64,000 nt of DNA from Cupriavidus pauculus (lineage in GTDB: Bacteria; Pseudomonadota; Gammaproteobacteria; Burkholderiales; Burkholderiaceae): the NCBI RefSeq assembly GCF_008801835.1, contig NZ_VZOW01000014.1, positions 62,001-126,000 of the forward strand, read 5' to 3'. This document shows positions 26,409 to 36,086 of this stretch, piece after piece. A program made the translations under genes and the position numbers. Within the stretch, counting starts at the first letter, position 1. Every line of letters begins with the position of its first letter. The notes beneath the pieces were generated by a model. That model ran no database searches. It was not told the origin of the DNA and saw only the letters and a list, made by a program, of their open reading frames with translations.

Positions 26409-27409
26409 GCAGTGGCCTCCTTGCCGCCGATGGCGATGCGGGGGTCGATGAAGCGATAGATCACGTCGGTTACCAGGTTGAAAAACACCACCAGCGCCGA
26501 CGTCACGAAGAAGATGCCCAGCAGCAATTGGTAGTCGCGCTGCAGCAGCGCGTCGAACATCAACCGGCCGATGCCGGGCCACGAGAACACGGTCTCGGTC
26601 AGCACCGCGCCGCCAGCCATCTGGCCCAGCTGGATGCCCGCAAACGTGATCACTGGCAGCAGCGCATTGCGCAGCACATGCACGCGGATCACGCGACGCG
26701 CTGGCACGCCCTTGGCGCGCGCGGTCTTGACGAAGTCCATGCCCATTACCTCCAACATCGACGCGCGCGTCAGCCGCACATACACTGCCATGAAGAAGCA
26801 GCCGAGCGAGATCGTCGGCAGGACCAAATGCAGCGCGATATCCTTGGCGCGCGCCATGCCGGTCAGGTTGGCGCCGACCGTTTCCATGCCGAAGGCCGGC
26901 AGCCAGCCCAGCACGACCGAGAACAGGATGATGGCCATCAGCGACAACCAGAACAGCGGCGTCGCATAGAGCAGCAGCGCACCGGACATCACCGCGCTGT
27001 CGATCCATCGCCGCCGGTTCTCATAGCGGGTTCGCGCGGAGATCACGCCCAGCAGCACGCCCATCGCGATCGAGAACACGAACGCGCCGCTCATCAGCAG
27101 GAACGTGGCAGGCAGCCGATCGAGAATCAGGTCCAGCACGGGCAGATGGTTGCGGTACGAGTAGCCCAGATCGAGCGTGGCCACGCCCTTGAGATAGATG
27201 CCCAGCTGCGTGAGCACGGGCTTGTCGAGCCCGAACTGCTCGCGCAGCTGCGTCACGTACGCCGCGTCGCCAGCGCCGGCCTCGCCTGCCATGACGGTGG
27301 CCGGATCGCCGGGCGCCATGCGGATCAGGAAGAAATTGATGACCACCACGCCGATCACCACCACCAGCGCCTTGGCCAGCCGGGACATCAGGAAAGACAG
27401 AAAACTCAC
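26405..27409 (-). CDS. ABC permease, DppB-like
   Basis: A 334-residue permease. The N-terminal helix ALVVVIGVVVINFFLIRMAPGDP with MAPGDPA is the DppB/OppB hallmark; the EAA loop is DFVKTARAKGVPARRVIRVHVLRNALLP. GTG 27409 is taken as start because an excellent GGAGG lies five bases before it; the next in-frame ATG (27388) has none. It is predicted to form a heterodimer with the DppC-like protein. Confidence 0.9.
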   Translation of the reverse strand: MSFLSFLMSRLAKALVVVIGVVVINFFLIRMAPGDPATVMAGEAGAGDAAYVTQLREQFGLDKPVLTQLGIYLKGVATLDLGYSYRNHLPVLDLILDRLPATFLLMSGAFVFSIAMGVLLGVISARTRYENRRRWIDSAVMSGALLLYATPLFWLSLMAIILFSVVLGWLPAFGMETVGANLTGMARAKDIALHLVLPTISLGCFFMAVYVRLTRASMLEVMGMDFVKTARAKGVPARRVIRVHVLRNALLPVITFAGIQLGQMAGGAVLTETVFSWPGIGRLMFDALLQRDYQLLLGIFFVTSALVVFFNLVTDVIYRFIDPRIAIGGKEATA

Positions 27410-27485
27410 GATCACCTCCGCACAACCATGACCTTGTGGCACGGCGCGCCGGCGGCAGTCCGCCAGCGCGCGATGCCGGCGTCGA

Positions 27486-29084
27486 TCAGTTCTTCTCGAT
27501 CGAAACGTTGTCGAACGACTCGTTCAGGCCAATGGCCGTGGTCACCAGGTTCTTGACGTTCTTGCGATACAGCGTCGGAAACTCGATCTCGAACAGGTTG
27601 GCGTTGGCCACGTCGTTCACCAGGATCTTCTGCAGCTCGCTGTAGAGCTTCTGGCGCTCGGCGCCATCCATGGTGGCGCCGGCTTTGGCCCACAAGTCGT
27701 CCGCGGTGGGGTTGCTGTAGCCCTGCACATTGGCGAACGGCGTGCCCTTGACCATGTTGCGCGTCACGTACAGGCGCTCCACGCCCAGCGCCGGATCACC
27801 ATACTGGTACGTGTACGTCACGGTCATGTCGAAGTCCCAGTTGCCCACGCGCGCCGACCACGTGCCGGCATCGGCCGAATCGATGCTGACCTTGAAACCG
27901 AGCTGCTCGAGCATCTGCTTGATGTACTCGTCCAGGCGATCCCAGTTGGCGCCGTACGACGTCGACAGGATCTTGACCGGGTACTTGCCCACGTCCACGC
28001 CGGACGCCTTGATCTCGTCGCGCGCCTTCTTGATGCTGAAATCGAACGTCGGCATGTTCTTGTCGAAGAACAGCGTGCTCGACGAGAACGGGCTGACCGC
28101 GGGCTTGCCCATGCCGAAGAAAATGTTGTCGACAATCAGCTTGCGGTTCAGCGCATGCATCACGGCCTGGCGCACCTGCACGTTGTTGAACGGCGGCTTG
28201 CGCTGGTTCAGCAACAGGCTGGCCATGGGCGCGAACATCTCCCAGCCCTTGGTGGTGTATTCCACGTTGGGCAGCGCACGCAGACGCTTGACGTCGACAT
28301 TGTCCACGTCGCCGCCGCGCAGCACCTGCACGTCGCCCTTCTCGAACGCCACGGCACGCGACGCCGAATCGGGAATCACGTAGAAGACCAGTTCGTCCAG
28401 GTACGGCTGGCCCTTTTTCCAGTAGTTCGGATTCTTGGCGAGCTTGATGTACGCGCCCTTCTTCCATTCCTTGAACACGAACGGACCCGTGCCCACCGGC
28501 TTCTGGTTGGCGGGGTTGTTGCGGTAGTCGGTGCCGTCGTAGATGTGCTTGGGCATCATCGGCATGGTGCCGGTCTCGAACATCGAGATGAACGGCGGAA
28601 ACGGCTCCTTCAGCTTGATCTCGACCGTACTGTCGTTGACCGCGCGGATCGACGCCATGTACTTGTTGATGACCGCGCGGGTGCGCACATGCACTTCGCG
28701 CAGCATCTTGTCGATCGAGAACACCACGTCGGCGGACGTGAACGGTTTGCCGTCATGCCATTTCACGCCCTGCTGCAGCTCGAAGGTGTAGGTGAGGCCG
28801 TCGGGCGAGATCTTCCACGACTTGGCCAGCTCCGGACGCGGCTTCAGATCGGGGCCGTAGGTCAGCAGGCCCTGGTAGATCTTGCCTGCGATGTACTGCG
28901 TGGGGGCTTGCGAATTGAGCGCGCTGACCAGGATCGGCGGTTCCGGCTGCACGATGCCGGACAGTGTGCCGCCGGTGGTCTGGGCAAGCGCGGCGCCGGC
29001 CATCAGGCCGGCCGCGGCAACGAAAGCCATCGACACCAGGCTCCCCCTGATGCGTGACTGGACGCTGGCAGTGATGCATTTCAT
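27486..29084 (-). CDS. periplasmic solute-binding protein, peptide/opine type (SBP_bac_5)
   Basis: A 532-residue cluster C binding protein. The signal peptide (AFVAAAGLMAGAALA) is cleaved after about residue 34. The mature protein carries the family segments LAKSWKISPDGLTYTFELQQ and GVKWHDGKPFTSADVVFSI. It delivers substrate to the DppBC-type permeases. ATG 29084 is preceded by AAGGAAA. Members of this family bind di- and oligopeptides, but also opines, nickel chelates and acylated amines, so the ligand may be the operon's N-acylated substrate. Confidence 0.92.
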   Translation of the reverse strand: MKCITASVQSRIRGSLVSMAFVAAAGLMAGAALAQTTGGTLSGIVQPEPPILVSALNSQAPTQYIAGKIYQGLLTYGPDLKPRPELAKSWKISPDGLTYTFELQQGVKWHDGKPFTSADVVFSIDKMLREVHVRTRAVINKYMASIRAVNDSTVEIKLKEPFPPFISMFETGTMPMMPKHIYDGTDYRNNPANQKPVGTGPFVFKEWKKGAYIKLAKNPNYWKKGQPYLDELVFYVIPDSASRAVAFEKGDVQVLRGGDVDNVDVKRLRALPNVEYTTKGWEMFAPMASLLLNQRKPPFNNVQVRQAVMHALNRKLIVDNIFFGMGKPAVSPFSSSTLFFDKNMPTFDFSIKKARDEIKASGVDVGKYPVKILSTSYGANWDRLDEYIKQMLEQLGFKVSIDSADAGTWSARVGNWDFDMTVTYTYQYGDPALGVERLYVTRNMVKGTPFANVQGYSNPTADDLWAKAGATMDGAERQKLYSELQKILVNDVANANLFEIEFPTLYRKNVKNLVTTAIGLNESFDNVSIEKN

Positions 29085-29214
29085 CGGTCGTTTCCTTTTT
29101 TTTGGGACAGGCAGGGTCATCGGGCAGCGTGCGGCGCACGTTGTCCGGGGGTTGCTTACAACGAGGGAAAATCAACGGCGCGCGATGGCGCCGCGGTTGC
29201 ACGTCAGGCGGCCG

Positions 29215-30543
29215 TCAGTCCACGGCCGGCTCCACGCCGCACCAGTCGACCAGAAACTGCGCAAACGTAGTGGTGACGCGCACCATGCTGTCGATCGACA
29301 CCGATTCGTCGATGCCGTGGATATTGCGCGCCTCGGGGCCGTAGCACGTGACCGGCGTATCGAGCGTGATGCGGAAGTGCCGCGCGTCGGTGGTGGCGGT
29401 AGTGGCCGTGCGTGCCACCTCACTGCCGTGCACTTTGCGATGCGCCTCGGCCAGCGCGCGCATCGGCGCGTTGTCGAGATCGAACTCGCAGCCCGGCGCG
29501 TGGAACCCTTCGTAGCGAATCTCCAACTGCAGCGTGCTGCCCAGCCGCGCCAGGGTATCGCGCACGCGCTGGGCGACGATGGCCTTGGCCTCGTTCACAT
29601 CCATATGCGGATAGAAGCCGATGCGGATGCCCAGCGTGCATGTGCAGGGCACCGACGAATTCCATTCGCCGCCGTGGATCTGGCCAAGATTGAAGTTGAT
29701 CGGATGCGCGTGATCGCGATACGCGGCCGGGCGATTGCGCGGCAGGTTCCACTCGGCTTCCAACTCGCGCAGGTCCGCCATTACGGCAATGCCGGCTTCC
29801 ACCGGATTCACGCCCGTGGTCATGTACGCAGCGTGCGCGGGGCGTCCCGTCAGGTCGACGAACATCCAGAACACGCCCATTTGCGCCGTCATCAGCGACT
29901 CGCCAAGCGGCTCGGGGATCAGCACCGTATCGAACGACGCAAGCTTGCCCGCGCCCACCGCGTTGCGCAGTGCCGCCACCGTGGCCAGCGCGCCGTTTCC
30001 GGTGCTTTCTTCTTCCAGCACGGCATTGAATCCGACATTGCCCGCGGGCTGCACGCCGAGGTTCTTGAGCGCCTTGAACGCGGCCAGCGCGCACACGATG
30101 CCAGCCTTCATGTCGCCAGCGCCGCGGCCGAACAGCCAGCCATCTTCGACATACGCCTTGAATGGCGATTCGGCCCACATCGCATCGGGCCCGGTCGGCA
30201 CCACGTCGAGATGGCCATTGAACAGCACCGAGCGGCCACCGCGTTCGCGCGGACGATGGGTGGCCAGCAGGTTGTAGCGGCCGCCATCGGGACAACATGG
30301 TGTGGAGAACAGCGGCAGGTCTTTCAGTTGCGCCGTGTTGAGCATGATGTGCTCGGACGTGAGGCCGAGGTCGCGCAGCGCGCCCTCAAGAAAGTCCACC
30401 GCCGGCTGTTCGGCGCCCGACGGGCTCTTCGCGGCAACGAAGCCGCTCAGGGTTTCCACCATGTACGGCGTCAGCGCGCGTACCGCTTCGGCAAGCGACT
30501 GCGTGGCGAGATCGGGTGCAAGGGCAGTGGCAGTATTCGGCAT
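29215..30543 (-). CDS. M20 deacylase, ArgE/DapE-like
   Basis: A 442-residue di-zinc amidohydrolase: LFNGHLDVVPTG gives His111 and Asp113; GAGDMKAGIV gives Asp144; the catalytic Glu-Glu is at 177-178 in AVLEEESTGNG. It belongs with acetylornithine/succinyl-diaminopimelate deacylases. It is the first gene of the leftward operon and lies opposite the MocR regulator, with an inverted repeat between. GGAGCCCCC before ATG 30543 serves as ribosome site. It likely removes an N-acyl group from the imported compound. Confidence 0.9.
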   Translation of the reverse strand: MPNTATALAPDLATQSLAEAVRALTPYMVETLSGFVAAKSPSGAEQPAVDFLEGALRDLGLTSEHIMLNTAQLKDLPLFSTPCCPDGGRYNLLATHRPRERGGRSVLFNGHLDVVPTGPDAMWAESPFKAYVEDGWLFGRGAGDMKAGIVCALAAFKALKNLGVQPAGNVGFNAVLEEESTGNGALATVAALRNAVGAGKLASFDTVLIPEPLGESLMTAQMGVFWMFVDLTGRPAHAAYMTTGVNPVEAGIAVMADLRELEAEWNLPRNRPAAYRDHAHPINFNLGQIHGGEWNSSVPCTCTLGIRIGFYPHMDVNEAKAIVAQRVRDTLARLGSTLQLEIRYEGFHAPGCEFDLDNAPMRALAEAHRKVHGSEVARTATTATTDARHFRITLDTPVTCYGPEARNIHGIDESVSIDSMVRVTTTFAQFLVDWCGVEPAVD

Positions 30544-30599
30544 GGGGGCTCCACAAACGGACATCGAAAAAATCTGCATCGGCACGGATGGAAAATTAG

Positions 30600-30619
30600 C
30601 CGATGGTTGGTACCATCGG
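30600..30619. promoter_or_regulatory. MocR operator candidate
   Basis: CCGATGGT, four bases, ACCATCGG: perfect 8-bp arms located between the divergent deacylase start (30543) and the regulator start (30654). It contains the GGTACCAT core. Position and symmetry fit the binding site of the adjacent MocR protein controlling both directions. Confidence 0.6.
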
Positions 30620-30653
30620 TAGGTCCATATGCAGTTTTTTGTCCGGAGCCACT

Positions 30654-32261
30654 TTGAAAGAGACCCTTCTCTCCGAGCTGCTGCTGCAACGTCTGGAACG
30701 TCGCGCAGCAACCCAGGATGGTGCATGGAACGGCAAGGCCGGCGAGCATATGAATCGCCAGCTTTATGTGATCATCCGGCAGGAAATCCTTGCTGGTGCT
30801 GTGCCTGCGGGCAGCAAGCTGCCCGCGTCGCGCGTGCTGGCAAAGGAGATCGGCGTATCGCGCAACACGGTGCTATATGCCTATGAGCAGTTGCTCGCCG
30901 AGGGGTACGTCACCGCGTCGAGCGGAAGTGGCACCTTCGTGTCGCATACGGTTCCCGACCATCGTGCATTGCACAACGGCAGTGCGCCGACTGGCACCAT
31001 CGATGTGCCCGCAATGCAGCAACATCCCAACCGATATGCGTTATCGCGACGCGGCCAGCATCTGGTGTCCCATGCCAGTGCATCGGACCGGCAATGGGGC
31101 GCGTTCGTGGCCGGCGTGCCCGATGTCTCGCTGTTTCCGCACGCCGTGTGGGCGCGTCTGCTTAACAAGCACTGGCGCAATCCGAGCCCGCAATTGCTGA
31201 CGTATGCGCACCACGGCGGCTACCTGCCGCTGAAAAAACTGCTGGCCGAGCATCTGCGGCTGGTGCGATCGGTGCGGTGCGAGCCCGACCAGATCATCCT
31301 GACCACCGGCATCCACCAGGCCGTCGACCTGATCGCGCGCCTGCTGGCCGACCCCGGCGACAAGGCGTGGATGGAAGACCCCGGGTACTGGGGCACCCGC
31401 AGCCTGCTATACAGCGCCGGCGTGGAGCCGATTCCGGTGCCGGTGGACGACGAAGGCATCGCACCGACGGCCGCCACGCTGCAGGATCCGCCGCGCTTCA
31501 TCTTTGTCACGCCGTCGCACCAGTATCCATTGGGCATGATGATGAGCCTGTCGCGGCGCCGCATGCTGCTGGAATACGCGCGACAGCGCGGCGCGTGGAT
31601 CATCGAGGACGACTACGACAGCGAGTTCCGCTTCGAGGGCCGTCCCGTCGCATCGCTGCAGGGGCTCGACGACAACGACCGCGTGATCTACATGGGCACG
31701 TTCTCGAAGACCCTGTTCCCGGGCCTGCGCATGGGCTTCATGGTGTTGCCAAAGCCGCTGGCGCCGCATTTCGCCACGGGGCTGTCGGAGCTGTATCGCG
31801 AAGGCCAGCTGGTACAGCAGGCCGTGCTGGCGGACTTTATCGAGGAAGGCCACTACGCCACCCATATCCGCCGCATGCGGCAACGCTATGCGCAGCGCCA
31901 GGCGTTGCTGCGCGAGGCGATCGCCACCCGCTTCGGCGACGACTGGCCCACCTCCACGCACGAGGCCGGCCTGCACATGGTGATGCATCTGCCGCCGGGC
32001 GCCGACGATCTTGGCATCAGCATGGCGGCGCGCACGCAAGGCTTGTCGGCGCGGCCGCTGTCGCGCTACTACAGTGAAGGCGCGGCGACGCAGCAGGGCC
32101 TGCTGCTGGGCTATGCATGCGTGCCCGAAGCCGAGATCGGGCCCGCATTCCGCAAGCTGGCGGAAGTGATCGAGCCCGCGCTGGAACATATGGCGCGCAT
32201 GCAGGAGCCGCCCAGGACGATTGCCGCGCGCATCAGTGAGCAGGCCTGGAGCGGTGCATGA
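30654..32261 (+). CDS. MocR-family regulator (GntR HTH plus aminotransferase domain)
   Basis: A 535-residue regulator. N-terminal GntR winged helix (QLYVIIRQEILAGAVPAG, then LPASRVLAKEIGVSRNTVLY) is linked to a class I aminotransferase-like domain with the PLP lysine in FSKTLFPGLRMGF and IIEDDYDSEFRFEGRP. MocR proteins usually sense PLP adducts of amines or amino acids (GabR, PdxR, EnuR). TTG 30654 with GGAG six bases upstream is the preferred start; ATG 30750 is an alternative but would cut into the HTH. It should activate the divergent operon when its amine ligand is present. Confidence 0.9.
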   Translation: MKETLLSELLLQRLERRAATQDGAWNGKAGEHMNRQLYVIIRQEILAGAVPAGSKLPASRVLAKEIGVSRNTVLYAYEQLLAEGYVTASSGSGTFVSHTVPDHRALHNGSAPTGTIDVPAMQQHPNRYALSRRGQHLVSHASASDRQWGAFVAGVPDVSLFPHAVWARLLNKHWRNPSPQLLTYAHHGGYLPLKKLLAEHLRLVRSVRCEPDQIILTTGIHQAVDLIARLLADPGDKAWMEDPGYWGTRSLLYSAGVEPIPVPVDDEGIAPTAATLQDPPRFIFVTPSHQYPLGMMMSLSRRRMLLEYARQRGAWIIEDDYDSEFRFEGRPVASLQGLDDNDRVIYMGTFSKTLFPGLRMGFMVLPKPLAPHFATGLSELYREGQLVQQAVLADFIEEGHYATHIRRMRQRYAQRQALLREAIATRFGDDWPTSTHEAGLHMVMHLPPGADDLGISMAARTQGLSARPLSRYYSEGAATQQGLLLGYACVPEAEIGPAFRKLAEVIEPALEHMARMQEPPRTIAARISEQAWSGA

Positions 32262-32357
32262 CTGGTGCCATCGCGCCGCCCGCGAATGGTTCTTTACGCG
32301 ACGGCATGCGCCAAGTAGGTTGCGCATCATCGTGACGACGTCCCTCTACTTGTTTCC

Positions 32358-33770
32358 ATGACTGCCAATACGCCCCTGTTAGCCGAACTCGCCGCGCTAC
32401 TCGATCCCGCCGGATTGCAAACCGGCGACGCCATCGAGATGCGCTTCCGCAAGGACTGGTATGCGCCGCTCGGCGCGCCGCCGCTTGCCGTGGCGCGGCC
32501 CCGCTCGACCGAGGAAGTGTCCGCGATCCTCGCGCTGTGCCATCGCCACGGTCAGCCCGTGGTGCCCCAGGGCGGGCTGACGGGGCTGGCGGCCGGCGCT
32601 ACGCCCCACGCTGGCGAACTGGTGCTGTCGCTGGAGCGCATGCGCGGCGTGGAGGAAATCGACGCGCAGTCCGGCACCATGACCGTGCTCGCGGGCACCA
32701 CGCTGCAGGCCGCGCAGGATGCGGCGCGCGAAGCGGGATGGCTGCTGGCGGTCGACCTTGGCGCGCGCGGCAGTTGCCAGATCGGCGGCAATATCGCCAC
32801 CAATGCTGGGGGCAATCGCGTGATCCGCTACGGCATGATGCGCGATCAGGTGCTTGGCCTGGAAGTGGTGCTGGCCGATGGCACGGTGCTGACATCGCTG
32901 AACAAGATGTTGAAGAACAACGCTGGCTACGACGTGCGCCAGTATTTCGTCGGCAGCGAAGGCACGCTTGGCGTCATCACGCGCGCGGTGCTGCGGCTGG
33001 CGCCCTTGCCTTCGAGCACGCAGACCGCACTTTGCGCGCTGGCATCGTTCGAGGACGTGGTGAAGCTGCTGCGTCATGCGCAGCGTGCGTTGTCGGGCCG
33101 GGTCTCGGCGTTCGAGGCGATGTGGGCCGACTACTACACGCTGGTCACCACGCGCGTACCCGGCGTGCGTGCGCCCCTCCCCTCAGGCCATCCGTTCTAT
33201 GTGCTCGTCGACCTGCAAGGCAGCGACGCCGATGCAGACGGTGCGGCATTCGAGCGCATGCTTGAGGACGCCATGAGCGAAGGACTGATCGTCGACGCAG
33301 CCATCGCCGCCAGCGGCAAGGAAGCCGAGAGCTTCTGGAAACTGCGCGACGCCGTGGCGGAATTTCCGCAGATGTGGGCGCCGAACGCCGCGTTCGACGT
33401 GAGCCTGCCGATCGGCCGGATCGGCGCGTTTGCCGACGCGCTGCGCACCGCGGTGCTGGCGCAGTGGCCCGGCGCCGAACTGGTGAACTTCGGTCATGTC
33501 GGCGACAGCAACCTGCATTTCAGCGTGCACCTGCCCGGCGTGGCCGCAGCGGACTTTCCCGAAGCCGCCATCGACGCCGTGGCCTACCAGGTCGTCCGCC
33601 AGTTTGCCGGCAGCATATCGGCCGAGCACGGCATCGGCGTGCACAAGAAGCCGTTCCTCCACCACTCGCGCAGCCCCGCGGAACTGGCGCTGATGCGCGC
33701 CATCAAGCAGGCGCTGGACCCGAAGGGCATTCTGAATCCGGGCAGGGTGATCGACGTTCCGTCGCCGTAG
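32358..33770 (+). CDS. FAD-linked oxidase, GlcD/D-2-hydroxyacid dehydrogenase type
   Basis: A 470-residue vanillyl-alcohol-oxidase-fold flavoprotein. FAD-binding motifs: PQGGLTGLAAGATP, then QIGGNIATNAGGNRVIRYG and YFVGSEGTLGVITRAVL. The C-terminal cap ends with SAEHGIGVHKKP and DPKGILNPGRV, the signature of D-lactate, glycolate and D-2-hydroxyglutarate dehydrogenases. It is located 96 bp downstream of the MocR gene on the same strand and may be co-transcribed. It probably oxidises a D-2-hydroxyacid with electrons passed to the respiratory chain. Confidence 0.9.
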   Translation: MTANTPLLAELAALLDPAGLQTGDAIEMRFRKDWYAPLGAPPLAVARPRSTEEVSAILALCHRHGQPVVPQGGLTGLAAGATPHAGELVLSLERMRGVEEIDAQSGTMTVLAGTTLQAAQDAAREAGWLLAVDLGARGSCQIGGNIATNAGGNRVIRYGMMRDQVLGLEVVLADGTVLTSLNKMLKNNAGYDVRQYFVGSEGTLGVITRAVLRLAPLPSSTQTALCALASFEDVVKLLRHAQRALSGRVSAFEAMWADYYTLVTTRVPGVRAPLPSGHPFYVLVDLQGSDADADGAAFERMLEDAMSEGLIVDAAIAASGKEAESFWKLRDAVAEFPQMWAPNAAFDVSLPIGRIGAFADALRTAVLAQWPGAELVNFGHVGDSNLHFSVHLPGVAAADFPEAAIDAVAYQVVRQFAGSISAEHGIGVHKKPFLHHSRSPAELALMRAIKQALDPKGILNPGRVIDVPSP

Positions 33771-33790
33771 CAAACCCGGGCGGCAGGCGT

Positions 33791-35227
33791 TCAGGCCGCG
33801 GCAGGCGTGCCGGGGCCGGTCGGGGCGTCCGGGAACACGAGCCGGAACGCGGTCAGTCCGTCCACCACAGACTCCACCTGCACGCTGCCGTGGTGCAGAT
33901 CCATGATGGTCTTGACGATGGCCAGGCCGATGCCCGACGACTCGCCGGAATTGGCGCGAGCGGGGTCGCCACGGAAGAATCTGTCGAACAGCCTGGGCAG
34001 GTGCTCGGCCGCGATGCCGGGGCCGGGATTGGCCACCTCGATCACCACCCGATCTTGCTCGCGCCAGCTGCGCAGCGTGATCACGGCCGCTTCGGGCGAA
34101 TACTGCACGGCGTTCGACAGCAGGTTGCCCAACGCGCGCCGGAACAGCGTGGCGTCGGCCTCGAGCGTGCCACTGGCTGCCACCTCGATGGCGATGCCGC
34201 GCGCGTCGGCCAGCAGTTCGAAATAGTCGGCCTGCCGCGCCAGCTCGGCGCCAAGATCCAGCGTCACGCGCTTCATCGCCACCTGCGCATTGTCCGCGCG
34301 AGCCAGGAACAGCATGTTCTCGATCATGCGCGACAGCCGCTCGTACTCTTCCACATTGGAGGCCAGCAACGCCTGGTATTCCTCCACCGGCCGCTCGCTC
34401 GACAACGCCACCTGGGTCTGGCCCAGCAGGTTGCCGATGGGCGTGCGGAAATCGTGCGCCAGGTCGGCCGAAAACTGCGACAGCCGTTCATAGCGCTCGC
34501 GCAGCCGGTCGATCATTCGTTGCAGCGCCCGCGCCAGTTCGTCCAGTTCGGCCGGCAGGCGCGACGGGTCCACCGGCAGCGTGCCGCTGGCAAATGTCAC
34601 GGATGCGGTGCCCGCCGCAATGCGCCGCAGTGGCGCCATGCCCGCATGCAATGCGGCGTAACCGAGCAGGCCCGCCGCCAGTGCGCCGAGACAGACGGCG
34701 ATGCTCAGTTTCAGACGATAGTCGCGCAGCAACGCCACCCGCGAAGTGGCCACCTGGTACAGGTCCACCCGCATCGTTTCGGGCGCGGCGCCCGTGCGCG
34801 CGAGCATCGAGAGACCGCGCACGGGAATGTCGCCGCGCGTCTGCCAGGTCTGGATTGCGGTGGCCGATGGTGGATCGTTCAAGCCCACCGGTGTCATCGC
34901 GGGCACCTCGCCCGGCCGTGCGCCGGCCTCGATCATCAGGGTGCCGTCGGGCGCCAGGAGCCGCAGGCCGAATTCCTCGTTGCCGCTCACAATGCCGCTG
35001 ATTTCGCGCCACTGCTCAGCCGGGGGCGCGCCAGCGGGCAGGCTGGCCAGTTCGGTTCGCGCGCGCATGGCCTTGCGCAGCAGTTCGGAGTCGTCACGCT
35101 CGATGATCTGCATGGCCAGCGCGCGATAGAGATACAGGCCCACGCCGGCGAACGCGCAGCCCGCAGTCAGCGCGAACGCCAGCGCCAGCCGCGCGGTCAG
35201 CGAACGGGCAAGCCGGCGCGCGTTCAC
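33791..35227 (-). CDS. sensor histidine kinase, CusS-like
   Basis: A 478-residue inner-membrane kinase. TM1 about 12-36, a periplasmic sensor, TM2 about 171-195, HAMP, then the dimerisation box [15 protein letters not shown] with His258 (Asp-Phe replaces the usual Glu-Leu after the His). N box [17 protein letters not shown]1 [12 protein letters not shown], and G2 [17 protein letters not shown] 35227 overlaps the regulator stop by 4 bp. The family senses metal ions or envelope stress. It faces the RND operon, which it likely controls. Confidence 0.9.
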   Translation of the reverse strand: MNARRLARSLTARLALAFALTAGCAFAGVGLYLYRALAMQIIERDDSELLRKAMRARTELASLPAGAPPAEQWREISGIVSGNEEFGLRLLAPDGTLMIEAGARPGEVPAMTPVGLNDPPSATAIQTWQTRGDIPVRGLSMLARTGAAPETMRVDLYQVATSRVALLRDYRLKLSIAVCLGALAAGLLGYAALHAGMAPLRRIAAGTASVTFASGTLPVDPSRLPAELDELARALQRMIDRLRERYERLSQFSADLAHDFRTPIGNLLGQTQVALSSERPVEEYQALLASNVEEYERLSRMIENMLFLARADNAQVAMKRVTLDLGAELARQADYFELLADARGIAIEVAASGTLEADATLFRRALGNLLSNAVQYSPEAAVITLRSWREQDRVVIEVANPGPGIAAEHLPRLFDRFFRGDPARANSGESSGIGLAIVKTIMDLHHGSVQVESVVDGLTAFRLVFPDAPTGPGTPAAA

Positions 35228-35898
35228 GGCTTGCGGTTCTCCAGCACATAGCCGATACCGCGCACGCTGTGAATCAGCTTCGGCGTGAAATGGTCGTCCA
35301 TCTTGACGCGCAGGCGACGGATCGCCACGTCGACCACATTGGTGTCGCTGTCGAAATTCATGTCCCAGACGTGCGATGCGATCTGGGTGCGGCTCAGCAC
35401 TTCGCCACAGCGGCGCGCCAGGAAATGCAGCAGCGCGAATTCGCGCGGCGTCAGATCGATGCGCTGGCCGGCGCGCGTCACACGGTGCCGGAGCACATCG
35501 ATCTCCAGATCGCCCACCTCGATGCGGTCGGCCTCGCGCACCGGGCCGCGCCGCAGCAGCGTACGGACCCGCGCCAACAGTTCCACGAATGCGAAGGGCT
35601 TGGCCAGATAGTCGTCCCCGCCTAGTTCCAGACCGCGCACGCGATCCTCCACTTCGTCGCGCGCGGTCAGGAACAGCACCGGTGTGTCCTTGGATTCGCG
35701 CAGCCGGCGCAACACGTCCCAGCCATTCATGCCGGGCAGCATCACGTCGAGGATGATCAGGTCGTAATCGGCTTCCATCGCCTGATGCAGGCCGTCCGCG
35801 CCGGTGCGCGCGACATCCACCACAAAGGCCGACTCGGTAAGCCCCTTGCGCAGATATTCGCCGGTTTTCGGTTCGTCTTCGATCACCAGGATCTTCAT
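35224..35898 (-). CDS. OmpR-family response regulator, CusR-like
   Basis: A 224-residue regulator. Receiver domain with acidic pocket EDEP, phospho-acceptor Asp51 ([13 protein letters not shown]) and Lys in YLAKPF; the C-terminal winged helix has [21 protein letters not shown] and [16 protein letters not shown]. It resembles CusR, CopR and IrlR regulators of metal or solvent efflux. A CusR/CopR-like box lies in the 188-bp gap before the RND gene. Confidence 0.93.
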   Translation of the reverse strand: MKILVIEDEPKTGEYLRKGLTESAFVVDVARTGADGLHQAMEADYDLIILDVMLPGMNGWDVLRRLRESKDTPVLFLTARDEVEDRVRGLELGGDDYLAKPFAFVELLARVRTLLRRGPVREADRIEVGDLEIDVLRHRVTRAGQRIDLTPREFALLHFLARRCGEVLSRTQIASHVWDMNFDSDTNVVDVAIRRLRVKMDDHFTPKLIHSVRGIGYVLENRKP

Positions 35899-35977
35899 GG
35901 TCCAGTCCCTTGCTTGCGGCAGCGCACACGCTTGTACATCGCCCGCAACATGGTAGCGGGCGGCATCGCGCGTATGG

Positions 35978-35993
35978 ATGACAAGACTGTAAT
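35978..35993. promoter_or_regulatory. CusR/CopR-type response-regulator box
   Basis: ATGACA, AGAC, TGTAAT: the near-palindromic TGACA-N4-TGTAA pattern of heavy-metal response-regulator sites, one mismatch from perfect symmetry. It lies between the divergent regulator (starts 35898) and the RND gene (starts 36087). The adjacent CusR-like protein is the obvious candidate to bind it. Confidence 0.6.
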
Positions 35994-36086
35994 CGTTTTG
36001 ACCGGATTGCACAGGGCGGCCGCTTTTTAGAATCGCCATTCATTCCTGAACCGATTGCCGCGCCGCCACGCGCCGGGAGACATTGC

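Noticed and set aside
33374..35251. 625-codon plus-strand open frame opposite the kinase
   Set aside because: Arg/Gly/His-rich translation antisense to a clear histidine kinase.
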